Positions 45,801 through 58,100 of a stretch of DNA of 64,000 nucleotides are shown here, in pieces. The first letter of the stretch is position 1. Every line of letters begins with the position of its first letter. Position numbers and translations under genes: made by a program. Source of the DNA: Erigeron canadensis (lineage: Eukaryota > Streptophyta > Magnoliopsida > Asterales > Asteraceae); the NCBI RefSeq assembly GCF_010389155.1, contig NC_057763.1, positions 7,998,649 through 8,062,648 of the forward strand, written 5' to 3'. The notes under the pieces are model-generated. The model saw only the letters and a program-made list of their open reading frames with translations. It searched no databases and was not told the origin of the DNA.

Positions 45801-46104
45801 TCAAAGATTCTGCCATTTGAGAGGGAGAGAATCGATGAACTTATGGCATAACTCAAAATTGTCATGGGTAATACCAACATTTGTCATGCCATTGAGCAAC
45901 CCTTTGAACCGGGTATATGTGCCCTCGAGACTTTCATCAGGAAGAGAAAAGAAATTTTCATAAGCACGTTTTAGGTCAATTTTCTTGGTTTTAATCAAGT
46001 CAGCTGACCCTTCATAAGTGCTCACTAGTCTTTCCCAAACTTCTTTTGAAGTGGGGAATTTAATGACTAGTTTCATCACCTCAGTGGGAAGAGTGGTGAT
46101 GATC
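42876..46104 (-). pseudogene. gag: C-terminal part of B's gag (one frame, four stops)
   Basis: From the gypsy insertion point all of gag remains in one frame, with TGA near 45800, TGA near 44962, TAA near 44137 and TAA near 43768. It contains the end of the gag core, a first zinc knuckle with the second Cys changed (CWKYGRKGHYQKEC, near 45370-45410), an acidic segment, a coiled-coil-like segment, five degenerate 15-residue repeats of the RSVTPQRGNIPQQQV type (44050-43830), and an intact second knuckle, CYLCGMKGHIATDC (near 43370-43410). The final codons are AAC TAA. Confidence 0.85.
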
Positions 46105-46109
46105 ATGTT

Positions 46110-47798
46110 TGTAACAACCCTCATTTTCCAATTAGGACTAGTTACTTATACTTGTCTAGGTATCGATCCGTAGAGGTTTATTAAGAGAATTGTCTTCTAG
46201 ACATTTAGGGCATAGTGATAATTGCCCTATAGTACGGTGAGATGCCTTAGAAATGTCATAAACAATAACTATAATCATTCAATACGATCACAAGCTATAA
46301 ACTAGTTCTAATCAAACTTGGTGAAATGTCAATGAACCAAAAATTTTAATTCGAGATGTTGAGTTACATAAATAATTGTACAAGACTCACAAGTTGTGAT
46401 AACAACCAAAAATCTCTATAGATGTCCAACAAATTAAACACCAAGCTAATTAAAGTACATTTGAACACAAAAATATAATGACCATCTTGAAGATAGATTT
46501 ATAAACTATTATGTACAAAATAGTAAGCTTGAATAATAATAAGTACATAAATATATTGCAACATTTGAGTAAGTCTTCCAATTAAAAGATATGCATGCAA
46601 ATTAAACTTATTATAAATATAAACTCTTATAAACTCCACCAATCAACATACAACTAACCCACTTATTCTTACACTCATACATAAATATACACCACATATA
46701 CTTACACTCATGTATATATATATCATGAACCTAGACATATGTTGGACTCCATACACATCAAATTCAAACTACACACCACTCACAACTTCACTTAGCCAAT
46801 CCATGAGTCTCCACCACTTTAACCCACCTATTAGCAAGCTCCCAACCCATTCTTTCCCCCTCTCTTTCTCACGGCAACACATACACACACACACACACCC
46901 ACATTTCACTTTTCACTTCATTTCTTACAAACACACAACACACATTTTCCTTACACCTATCTCTCCCTCTTTTCTCTCAAACTCCCACCTTTTCTCTCTC
47001 ATTTTCTCTTAGATTTTCTGCATTTTCTTCTCTTTTCTTCCTCTCCATTTTGGCTTAAATAATCAACAAAAAGACAAGGAAAAATCATATTAAACTTTAA
47101 TAATAAAAAGGGTTTTTGAAAGGCTTAAACAAGGGTTGATTCAAGTGAGATTTAAGGGTTATTTTAAGCTTGAAATAAGGGTTATTTGGAGCATCAAAGC
47201 CACGAAATTTACTGCCCAAATTCATCTCCAAAACTGAGTGCAAGAAGGGTATAAATCTTCATCTCTTTGTTTAATCTATCTTGTTCTTGTATATACTAAA
47301 AGATCTTTATCAAAGACCATGTTTTTCTTTGATTTTCTTCTTGAAAATACACTTGATGAAGGCAAGTTGATAGAATCTTCTTCCTCATGCTCATGGATGT
47401 TGAAATCTAGAAGAAAGATTCAAAGATTCAACTAGTTTAAGACCCAAAGGTGTTGTCATAGATTAAATAGATTTTAAAGTGATTTTTCCTTTGAAATATG
47501 GTCATATTTTTATATATTTTGATGAATATATTTCTGGAGTTTTTCATAAAAATATGTTTTTAAGTTGTTGAATTGAAGATGGATAAAGATTTGTTGTTAA
47601 AATGATGAGATGATTACATGCATGCTTAGATTTGCACTAGTTTAATTTGGTTTTGATATGGGACTTGAGATGGATCTTTTAAGGATGATTGATGAACTTG
47701 AAATTGATTGAAATCTGTATATTTGATGTTAAGAGATACAAAATAAAGTAATAATTTTGTTAGTAGGAATCTAGCGGTTAAAGCAAGCAAACAAAACC
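46110..47798 (+). repeat. 5' LTR of gypsy G, first part
   Basis: The first 460 bp match 60413-60872. It is AT-rich with a CA-rich tract (46878-46900) and a CT-rich tract (46960-47045) that may mark the transcribed leader. It is interrupted at 47799 by a CACTA element. No protein is encoded. Confidence 0.75.
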
Positions 47799-50700
47799 CA
47801 CTACTACACGCATGTTGATAGGTCCCGGTTAAAAAGTATAATATAACCCGCTTCACAACCGGATTCTATGCGAGGGAGTCTTATTTGAAGTGATAATAGA
47901 ACCCGCTTAAAAAACCGAGTCCTTCTAAACAACAACCGGTTCCTTTTTAAACATAATAGAGCTCGCCTTTTCAATTAGAACCCGCTTTCTTCTTGCCGCC
48001 ATGTTTGTAACAGAGCCCACTCCAATTGATTAGAACCCGCTTTCTTTCCAAAATAGTTAATAGAACCCGCTAATGTCATTATAACCAGGTCCTGTTTTGA
48101 TTTTGCTTGATCTGCTAGTGTTATATATATATATATACACATATAACTGGAAACCTCACGTTTCGATGGTGTTAAAAAACACAATACATTAAATAAATCA
48201 ACCCAAAATATGGATAATTAGTGTTATAACACTGATAGTTACAACTATATAAGAACTATGTAAAGTCTCGACTTGCTAACTAAACAAACATAGCTCGGAA
48301 CCATCTAACATGTTTGGAACGGGGAATTAAAACAAAATAAGTATAAAACGTTCGCGTTTTCAGTATATATTTACACAAAATGGCCTGTCCACAACACTTC
48401 CAGTATTAATCACCACCTTTATCGTCTTGGCATATGATGTTGTTCAACTTGTTCATACAACATGTGAGTCCCTCGATAGCTACAGATCGCTCTCGAGATC
48501 GTCTATGATTATGTCGTGAGTGCGGAATCCTCACGAGATAACTAGTTTGATTAGTAAACGGTTATATCGCTAATTATCAAGTAAATAATCAGCCGTATGA
48601 TGCTATATTCGAATCTATAAGGTATAGAACGAACTTAGATGTTTGGAGTACGTGTGTATCGAATGTTATATATCATATTAGGGTATTCATTCGTATATAT
48701 ATGTTTCAGGTTGAACTGGGCTTGCTGGGCTTTGTTCTTACGAACTTAGCTGCCCAGCCCATGTAACGAAGTTAATCTTCGTTTGTACAAAATGAAGTTT
48801 ATCTTCGTTTGCCCCTAACGAAGATATACCTTATCTTCGTTAGATGTAATACTTGGTTATGTTCCTAAGTGTTTCATCTTATGGAATCCTAACACATATT
48901 ATGTTTGTACTTGTATATCACACAACAAACATCATACATAACACATATATATAACAGCAAAACATGTAATCGATCATTACCAAAACATAAAGTCCATAAT
49001 CTATCAATTACATATATAGATACGACATAAATTAACATAATGTCTTAATCTAAACGACATATCAAATCTAAGTTGCTGTTGTCACATCAACGTGCATCAA
49101 CACAACAAGGAACCCTCTTGCTTTCCTGACATGCTAAATGATGTGCCTGCTGCAATCCAAACACGTTTTGACCCATCAGCCGACCCACCAATGTTGGTAC
49201 CTTGACTTAATATTTGTTCTACCTGATATGGTCAAAAGAAAGACACTCGAACAATCTATAACGTATAAACAATAAGATACTACCAAGATATCACATATCT
49301 ACATCAAGAATGAATGCCTCTAAAATTCGAGCAAGGCACATAATTTTATGAGAGCATATGGCAGTGTCTTACTAATATATAGTGAGTGTTGTTGAGCTTA
49401 CTGAGTTCCTGAAATATGTATGCTAACATAAGAAAAATATTGCTTGCCTTGATGTCCCTATTACCACTACTTATGTCAATAGTTATATAAAATCATGCTA
49501 TCAGTTTCTAAACACACAAGCACACTCCCTTTACATATCATGCACACATGGGGCAATAGAAATACAATATTTAACATATCCAATTCTAGTTTCTTAAGAA
49601 AACTTGACACAAAAAAAAAAAATATGCTCACTTACTTTCGGTGAATTTCATGCCTTTGAGGTAAAAGCGTAGCCTGCAACAAGGTAAAAACAAGTTTTGC
49701 TTCGTATTAACTACAATGCAACTAGAAACAATAACTTGGAAACAAGTGTGAGTTGAGTTTTATTTCAATAGCTTACTAGAGGTATCCATTTCTATTTTAT
49801 TATAAGTTATAAAAGTATCAAACTTACTAGAGGTATAACACAGATTCATGGAGGCAAACACTGTTAGTGCAAAACATCAGAACTACTATTAAAAATGTGT
49901 CAAAATTATAAACTGATGAATACAATTTATAAAATACACTTTGGGAGACAATATGTTGCTTTTTAGCTATTATTACCTATTTGACCCAAATCAACTTGTT
50001 CATAAGTAAATGGGCTAAAACTATTACTTCTATAAGTTATACAACAAAAACAAATGACATTGTGATAGTATGACTTCACTGAATCCCAGTGCTGAGTGCT
50101 GAGTTGCAGCAGTCACTTCCATTAGGTACATGCAAATACATATTTAACATAAGTGAAACCAATTAGAGCCCCTAAATTCTAGAGTATTTAAGATGGAAAA
50201 TACATATTAAAACCAAATACATATTCTGGATGAATAGTTAGCAGTGCAAGTTCACCTTTATTCATGGTCACTATTTAATTCAACAAACATCAAACATGAA
50301 ATCAAATTCCTAGTTGAGGTACCAGTTGAGAAACCATGAAAGCTTGGTGATCACTCTTTATGTAGTTTGCCACTGTATATATATAACAATTCAAGTCCCC
50401 TTATCTACACTGGACTAGAACCTTTTCTTATTTTTCAAACACCATCTAAGTTTCTAAGTTGCTTATTTGGTTAATTTAATGTGGGTGAATTTCTGACTTT
50501 TATGCCTTAGTAATGGAGCTAAGAGCAAATGAGCAGCCTGTCCCCTAAGCACAACTGAAGTAACCCACCCATTTTGCCAGCCTATAAGTATCCCTTACAT
50601 TAAAAAATATAATAAATAGTTCACCTGATTACCTGAATCCAAGCAAAGCCAGCCTCTGAGAACATTATCCCATGCCAATCAATGGCGTTCTGCTCCACAC

Positions 50701-52443
50701 CTCCACATGAGCAAGATTGTGTAACATATAGGCATTGTGTGAAAGTTTAGCTCACTAATGTAACCTCGCATTCAGTAATGTAAGAAGGACCTTATAACCA
50801 GCATGATAGATTCTATAACACAGATCCTGAGTTCAAATATACCATTAAGAAAACAGGTCCAACATGATCAAATGTCGCAGGTCGAATTGCTATATAACCT
50901 TCATATTGATAATTCAAATAATGAAAATGATATAGTATATTGGGTGCAGCTGGAGGCCATAATTTCACAGGCTTTACAGCCACATGAAAAACAGGAAATC
51001 ATGATGCCTAAAAATGCAAACAATAACATAATCAATTTGTGTGATTAATCACACAAATTGATGATACCTCTTCACGATTGTGCATAAGCGTATGACAATC
51101 TCCACGTCTACGATACTGAACTCTTGCTCCGAAAAGTGGAACTTTTGCTACTATATCTCTATAAATCCTTGTAATAGAAAATGGCATATTAGATCACAAT
51201 AAGTATATAAAATGAATAAACTTAAAAAGAACAAAGAGTTGTCGAGATTCGAGCAATTAATAAGTGGTGATAAACATTTTTTTGGATGAGCAGATAAACA
51301 GATTCTACTTTTAGTCATCTTCTTAGCTAGGATCAAATAAAGAGTTTTGGTTAATCACTTTATACCGACCGTAACAAAATTGAATATCTAAGGATAAAGT
51401 AAATATTCTTATTTACCCATTCTTTAAAGTTACCTGGAGAGAATTTATATTCATTCCACGAACAATCTCAATCTTTTTAGAGCTTGGATTCTTACATTCG
51501 GCAGAAGTAGAATAGCCAAGAATGTATGGCAAAAACATTGCACAAAATCATTATGTTCGGTTCCGCCAGTTTGGGCTACTGTAGATCTATTTCCTCTTGT
51601 GATCGGTCAGACGTTTAACATGGCTTAAATATATGTAAGAAACATAATTTTAGAAACGGGAGGATAGTATAGCCATTAGATATTCTATTTGCGTTATTAT
51701 TAACAATATCACTCTACATACGTGCTTACACAAACACACACATATCTCCAGAATCAATAGTATCTTAAGAAAATTCAAACCCCATTTGTTTTCTATAACA
51801 ATAATTTAATAATTCAATAATTCATTCATAGACTTAAATGAAATATGAGAAACACTCATAAATTTCTACAAAATATCTTAATAAATTTGTTATTTTAATA
51901 ATAAAAGAAACACACGAATGGCATTGAACCCTAATATAGTTCAAAACAGCAGAAAAAACCCAGATGTGAGAAATATAAAAACTTATTACTTACCTTTATG
52001 TAAAATGGCTCGAGAAAAGGTAATGGCTATGTTTATTATGAGCGATCACCAAAGTATCCATGAAAGAAGGGAGCAACAACCAATTCTGCGCAAAAGAAAA
52101 GGGAGAAAGGGAGGTAGGGATGAGAAGAGGGAGCCGGTTATTGAAAGTTTGAAACAAATATTTTGGGGAAAGGGGGCGGGTCTTGGAGGGAAACAGAGAG
52201 AGGAAAAAAATTTTGGGGAGTGGCTTTTATGATAGGGATCGACATTTAGCCGGGGTCTATTTGGGCATGCGGGTTTTATTGTGGATTTGTTATAATATGA
52301 CTCGGTCCATTTACAAGGGTAAAAAAAGAGTTCTTGATAAGACTCGGTCATATAATAAGCCGGGTTCCATCACTTTAATATAACCCAGTTTTTTATTAAA
52401 CGGGTTTTATTAGGGGGGTCTTATTTGAGTTTGTGTAGTAGTG
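47799..52443 (+). mobile_element. Non-autonomous CACTA (En/Spm) transposon, 4,645 bp
   Basis: Termini are CACTACTACAC (47799) and its inverse GTGTAGTAGTG (ending 52443), an 11-bp inverted repeat. Flanking trinucleotides are ACC and ATC, a one-mismatch 3-bp duplication. At least five copies of AACCCGCT lie in the left subterminal region (47835-48070), and CGGGTTTTAT-like words lie on the right (52270-52420), matching the subterminal repeats that CACTA transposases bind. No transposase is seen. The interior seems to carry fragments of a spliced gene on the minus strand. It sits inside the gypsy LTR, so it is younger than G. Confidence 0.85.
49097..52230 (-). pseudogene. Probable captured host gene fragments inside the CACTA element
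   Basis: On the minus strand a CT-rich leader (52230-52060) is followed by exon-like blocks with GT/AG borders: leader exon ending 51994 (AAG|GTAAGT); 51538-51434 (MFLPYILGYSTSAECK...); 51167-51068 (VPLFGARVQYRRRGD...); 50689-50633 (NAIDWHGIMFSEAGFAWIQ); 49673-49636 (ATLLPQRHEIHR); and 49205-49097 ending in TGA. The last four join in consistent phase; the step from the second to the third block does not, so an exon may be missing or the model is wrong there. I do not recognise the protein. The blocks are short, so some could be chance, but the common strand and splice sites favour a captured gene. Confidence 0.45.
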
Positions 52444-55139
52444 ATCATTGGTGAGATGCATTAACCAATAAACATTCTGACAGAATTGGTCTTCTGTCTT
52501 GTGACAAATAAACTGAACATTTGAGGACATTTTCAAGAAAAACTATCAAAATAAAAGTTGTAGAAAAATGAGTTAAGATTAACCTCCAACTGGAATTACT
52601 CAAAAATACTAAACCATACGAAAGATATGATTTTTCTACTGAAACTGGTCAAAATGAGTTAAGATATGATTTTTATCTCCTAATCCATAAAGTTCCAGGA
52701 GGTCATACTTGGTGGAAAGTAATTTCAATGTGTTGTAAACTTAAAATAAAATCATGGGATTTTTCTAACAATCAGAAAATCAAGAACTTTTATAAAACTT
52801 CTGATGTCGCAAGCAGTGCCCATTCGGGACGGTTTGTGTTTGGATAAGTTTTACGGACACCAAACATCATCTAAAAATTCACCAAAAATTCACAAAAATA
52901 CTAGATACATGCAAGTCACTGTATAAAAATCATGAAGGTCCAAATAATTTGTCTTGACCCCAAAATAGTAGCTATCATTTCTTAAAAATAAAGTATAACA
53001 CAGAAAATTTGTAAGTAATCTTATAAATGGCATAATGGGCTAGATAATGAACTAAGAACCATAATGGGCTAACCCGGCCCAAATAATGAACCCATAAGGA
53101 ACACAAATCAGTAGGCCCACTTGGCCCAATAAGCCTTATAGCCCAATAACCACTATGACCCATTAAGCACCTAACCCAAATAAGGTAAAGCCCAATAACT
53201 AATGTAAGCCCAAAACATTTAAAAGCCCATGACACTTAAGGCCTAATTGGTAATGACCAATAACACTTAAACGAATTTCATGAACCAAGTAATCGTAAGA
53301 CAAATCGAGGAATATACGAGTTGAAGATAAGTATAATCAAAATAAAACAAAGATAATTAAGTGAGATTGACATAAGTAATTATGTTAACCAAGTTATACA
53401 TCGATATCACAAATGTTTATTCATGCAAAAATCGGTTACACAACAAATGATGAATAAAGAATAACATAACTTAATATGACATTTCTATATGATAACCTAA
53501 TATATCAAGTGAAACCACAAATGAAGCCAAGTTGCCGAAAATCTAACAACTTAAAACTACGCACGTAATTAAAGTAACCTTTTACACCATCAATCGCTAC
53601 AACCAAAACAATGCGAATGTTAGCAATATACTTGGATTCCACAATTGATAGCAACATAATGAAAGTGGCATTCCTAAGTGATGGCTTGAGATAAGAACTT
53701 ACGTGTATTAGTCCTATCGTAGGGATAGTCTTGGCTTTGAAATGTAATTGGGAAACGTGACGGATGTATGATGAAGCGATTGATGGGAAGTACCCATTTT
53801 GGATAAGTGAATATAATATGCGGCATATCAAGGTGAGTCATAGCCCCCTTTCAAACTATTTTATGTGTTTAACTATCGGGGTGAAAAGCATGATATATAA
53901 ATGAAATTGCTTTTATATACATATATATATAATGATTTTTGATAATACGATTATGAAATGAAATTGTTTCGTATGTTCAATGTGATAAATGTTTTATGAT
54001 GAGCTTGAATTCTGTCAACCCGTTTTCTTTCGGTACACTACTATTTACTCTGAAAGTGGAGGCCTGTAGTTAGAGAGTTGCGCAACTAGGATTCGTCCAC
54101 CCACCCATAGTGTAACGGTAGAAGGTTAGTTGCCTTTGTGACGACTTTCACTTCTAGTCCGACCATAGGGTGTTCTAGCTACCTTACTTTAAGTGGTCAT
54201 CCTCATGGCACGACCCTATTTTATATTTAAAGCACTTGATTGACAGCTTGTGCTATTATTCCAATTAATTTTATTATGGGACTTGAAAAAAATGGTAGTA
54301 GTAGTGGCTCAAGCATTTACTCATCAAAATTATGTAAGTTATGCCTTCGTGGCTAAATGAAATTGATATCGAATTATGCCTTGTGGCTAAGTGAAATTGA
54401 TATTAGTATTGTTGATAATTTGAAATTGTTTGAACATACGGATTGGGTATCGTCCCTCATATGTTATCTTGAAAGACGTTGAAATTGGTGATATTGAAAC
54501 GATTTTGGTAACCGAATGATTTTGGTATGGTATACGATTAATCGATTTATATACTTTTTCTTTCCTGATGATTTGACAAATGAGAACCTGAAATTTTATT
54601 ATGGATTTTTTTCAAGTCTTGATATGACATTGTGGTATTTGGGAAAAACTCGATAATATGATATGAGAATTTTTGTCGGTCATATGGTTTGGGTGTTTCG
54701 AAATGTAATAGTAATCGGTTTTCTAAGTATTAAAACGGTGATGTACCAAGATTTATATAAATACCTATGCACTCACCAACTACGTTTTCGTAGTTGACAC
54801 TTTTTCTTCATGCTTTTCAGGAATTAGCATAAGCTTTGAGGATTTCTATGCATCATGATTGTTTGCATTGCACTTTAGAGTCGAATATCAAACCTTGTGA
54901 AGGGCAATGGAATCCGCCTTGATCATTGTAGTATACTACTTCATGTGCTTGTTATTTGTTTCATGAACTTAATATTCAAGTACGATGGACGCATTTGTAC
55001 TTGGAAATTGGTTCACATGCTTGTACATTTGTAAATTCTTTTATCAAATAAAACTATGGTGAATGTTATTTATAATCCTTTGTTTTGAATACTCGACTTT
55101 CTGTACATCTCATAGTTCCGCCTTAGTTGGGGTGTTACA
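52444..55139 (+). repeat. 5' LTR of gypsy G, second part
   Basis: It continues the LTR after the CACTA insertion, giving about 4.4 kb in total. Nine GGCCCA/AGCCCA/TGGGCT words lie in 53036-53229. The last 1.2 kb (from about 53938) match 31975-33181. A conserved block CACTCACCAACTACG lies near 54770, as at the ends of other plant gypsy LTRs. The LTR ends TGTTACA at 55139. Confidence 0.8.
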
Positions 55140-55144
55140 GAAAA

Positions 55145-55158
55145 TGGTATCAAGAGCC
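55145..55158 (+). other. Primer-binding site of gypsy G
   Basis: TGGTATCAAGAGCC lies 5 bases after the LTR end; it is the initiator-methionine site with one inserted A. Confidence 0.7.
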
Positions 55159-58100
55159 AAGGTTATAGAGAACATTGGAGTTCCTCCAGGAATTTCAAAA
55201 CTATAGCCACTTTTCAAAACGATTTTTATAGTCGAGTCGAGCATGAGGTTAAGTGGATTAGTTTGAGCTTTACATGGTAGGACCCTAATTAAACATAGAG
55301 TCATGAATCTATGTTTAATTATGTGAGAACCATGTAAAACTCAAACGACCACTTGGACTTATGTTCAAAAGGATTCCTTTTCAAAAAAAAAGAGATCTTT
55401 ATTAAATCCGTTTTTATGAGCATACGTGTTGCATTTAGACATTCACCTAAGCACATATAAGGATTTGAGACTTGCTTTAGTTGAGGATTATGCTAGCTTG
55501 GTAGGATTTCTCTTCTTGCACTTTAGAAGTGAAACGAATCTAAGATTGAAATATATATTTGTTGATACATGCTACTCTATGCTATAACATGCAAACTTGC
55601 GCATGATGGATTTGATTGCAATATGAAAGTTATAAGGTACAATGTGAAAGTTGTAATGTGCAATGTGAAAGCTTGTGTTGTCAATGTGAAAGTTTAAAGG
55701 TGCAATGTGAAAATTTTCTGAGAAATGCATGTGTAAAAGATTTATGAACTATGATGTTGAACTTTAAGTACCATATGCACTATAAAATAATGTGATTATT
55801 ATGAAGCATGAAATTATTTTCGAATATGACTTGTTTAAGTTATTGAGTGATGAGACTGATTATTTAAGAATGAACTGAAAGGGGATATAGGTATGACGAG
55901 TAAAAATGAAATTCTATAGCCGATATGGATATAAGAGCTTTTACTCTAAGTTTGGACTATTTGAAATATGGATATAAGAGCCCTTACTCTCTAAGTTTGA
56001 GCTATTTGAAATTAGCGTGTGAATATTGCGATGATTATGTAGTCATGCCTTATTATTGAGATACTTATTGCACCCTAAGGTTGAGCTATATAAGGGCTAG
56101 TGCGTAGATGATGTAATGACTATATAGTTGTGCCTAATTATGAGATAGTTATGATGTTCTAAGATGTGACTATTGAGAACCAGTAATTGCTTGATATGAT
56201 GATAATATGGTTAGTCCTTACTATCAAGATAGATATTGTATGTCGAGATTCGACCGCTTGAGAACTAGTGATTGCCCTTGGGAAATTCATTATAAATTAG
56301 AAATTTTCTAAGTATGAAAGTTGACATTAAGTACGCCTCCGATATTCGTTCACTCGTGCTCTTTTTGAAAATACTCAATATCCTATCTCTCATGACACCG
56401 CTATTCATATCTGACATACGACAACGCGATATCATCGGTGGAGCATCTTTCCACGAACGTTGGACAATATATCTTAAGAATTATAGTCCCAATATATGAG
56501 GCGACTCTATTCTCTTAGGAACTACACATAACCTTTGTATTGGATCTGAGATGGCGCAAACATATGGAAATGTCAAACTAAGTCGGAGATTTACGAATGG
56601 CGAGCGACACTAAGGCCTTATGACGATACAATGTCACTAGTCGAATACGTACCCATACTATCTAAACGACACACCATGAGGAATGTAGCCTCGAAATTTT
56701 GTGCGATATTTCTATTCTAACACGTATATGCGAACATCCATTTATATTATTTAAGTCGATGAGGTACATGTTGACGTCATTGAAAGTTGGAGTCCAATGG
56801 GCAACGTAACACATAGAAGTGATTTCTTTAACTCGCGCAAGGAGTCTGATTCGAGCCTTAATGAATCTTTTGTTTTATATTTCCTACTTCATTCATTCGA
56901 AATCAAATTCTATATCTTTGAAATTCTTAATGATTCAAAGTTTTGATTGCCTTTGACTAACCTGATTCTGGTTTAGATCTAGAGAAGCCCAAAATGGCAT
57001 AACCAAATGATTGTTTAGCCAATGATGGATTCCATGATCACCACCGCTTCTCTTCAAAAGTTAGTAACCTAACAACATACAACTCACTTATGCAACACTC
57101 AGGAATGCCGAATTTGAGTGAGTAGTACCCTCCTCTCGCTGCGACAAAAAGGGATTAGAAAGTTGGTCAGACATAATTTGTTCATGATTTAAAGACTTGG
57201 GATAACTCTACAACATAGAAGATGTTATTGGATCACGAAATGTGGGACGTGTAAGTTATGATGTGTGTCATTCAGAGTACTAGGAAGCAAATTTTTACAA
57301 GCAATAGTTGAAGCCCTTGGGATTGAATCTGCAAGTTAAAACGCAACACTATTTCATTAGTATCCGTGTGCAGACATCATTTCACTTGTTCAAGTAGCAC
57401 AACACCAAAGGGAAACAGTTTGAAGATGAAGTTGGAGTTCTTTCGATAACAAGCGACGTTGAAGCAATCCGTTTAATTCACCTAAGGATATTAATTTGAG
57501 TTGTCAACTTATTCTTGCTATGAAGTATGAAGTCCTACCCCACTTCCACATTGAAGCTAGCCAAGTGAATTTTGACAAACTAGAAGACCAAATACGATGA
57601 AAGCATGGTCCTTCTTCTTTTCCAAAGATTTACGATTCCCTTAATCCACGGATGACTCGACACAACACCTGAAAGTGGTGAGACCAAATAACTAACACCA
57701 CCCACTCGCAACGACGTTAAGAGAAGGACTCACTCGATACAAGGAAGTTCAAGAAACTAGCGAGTCAGAGAAATATAGTGTAGAAGATACTATAAACTAG
57801 TATACCCAATGGAAGCGATGCCTTGGATATGGTCTACATGTGAGCGAGTGTAGAGGCAATTGAACCGAGGCCTCAAAGTGATGAAGGAATTAAAGGTCCT
57901 TTTATCCATGTAAAATGGAGCCTCGACGGAAATTAGAAGAAATTCCAAAGTTACCGTTGGAGCGAAAATGGAAAATTAAGGAGGATAAGAAGTAATATAA
58001 AACTTATGTGACCCCCGCGATTTGAAGATAAATAAAAAATGGTTTGGGACTACTCTAGAGGACTAGAGTAGTTACAAGTAAGATTAGGAAATTTAGCGAA

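Larger units (their letters stand above)
33187..46104 (-). mobile_element. Copia element B (SIRE-type), circularly permuted
   Basis: Reading on the minus strand the order is gag C-part (46104-42876), pol, spacer with 106-bp repeats, extra ORF, polypurine tract, a single LTR, primer site, gag N-part (33480-33187). The gag breakpoint is the insertion site of gypsy G, marked by the ATGTT duplication on both sides. Order and TSD together show a unit cut from a tandem array or an excised circle, not a simple insertion. Gag and pol resemble element 3. All genes carry lesions. Confidence 0.8.

Noticed and set aside
47200..47440. Coding exon inside the gypsy LTR (65-codon frame)
   Set aside because: It has no similarity to known proteins and lies within a non-coding LTR; likely chance.
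50803..51048. 81-codon plus-strand ORF in the CACTA element as a gene
   Set aside because: It runs opposite to the spliced blocks, overlaps an intron-like region, and shows no domain.
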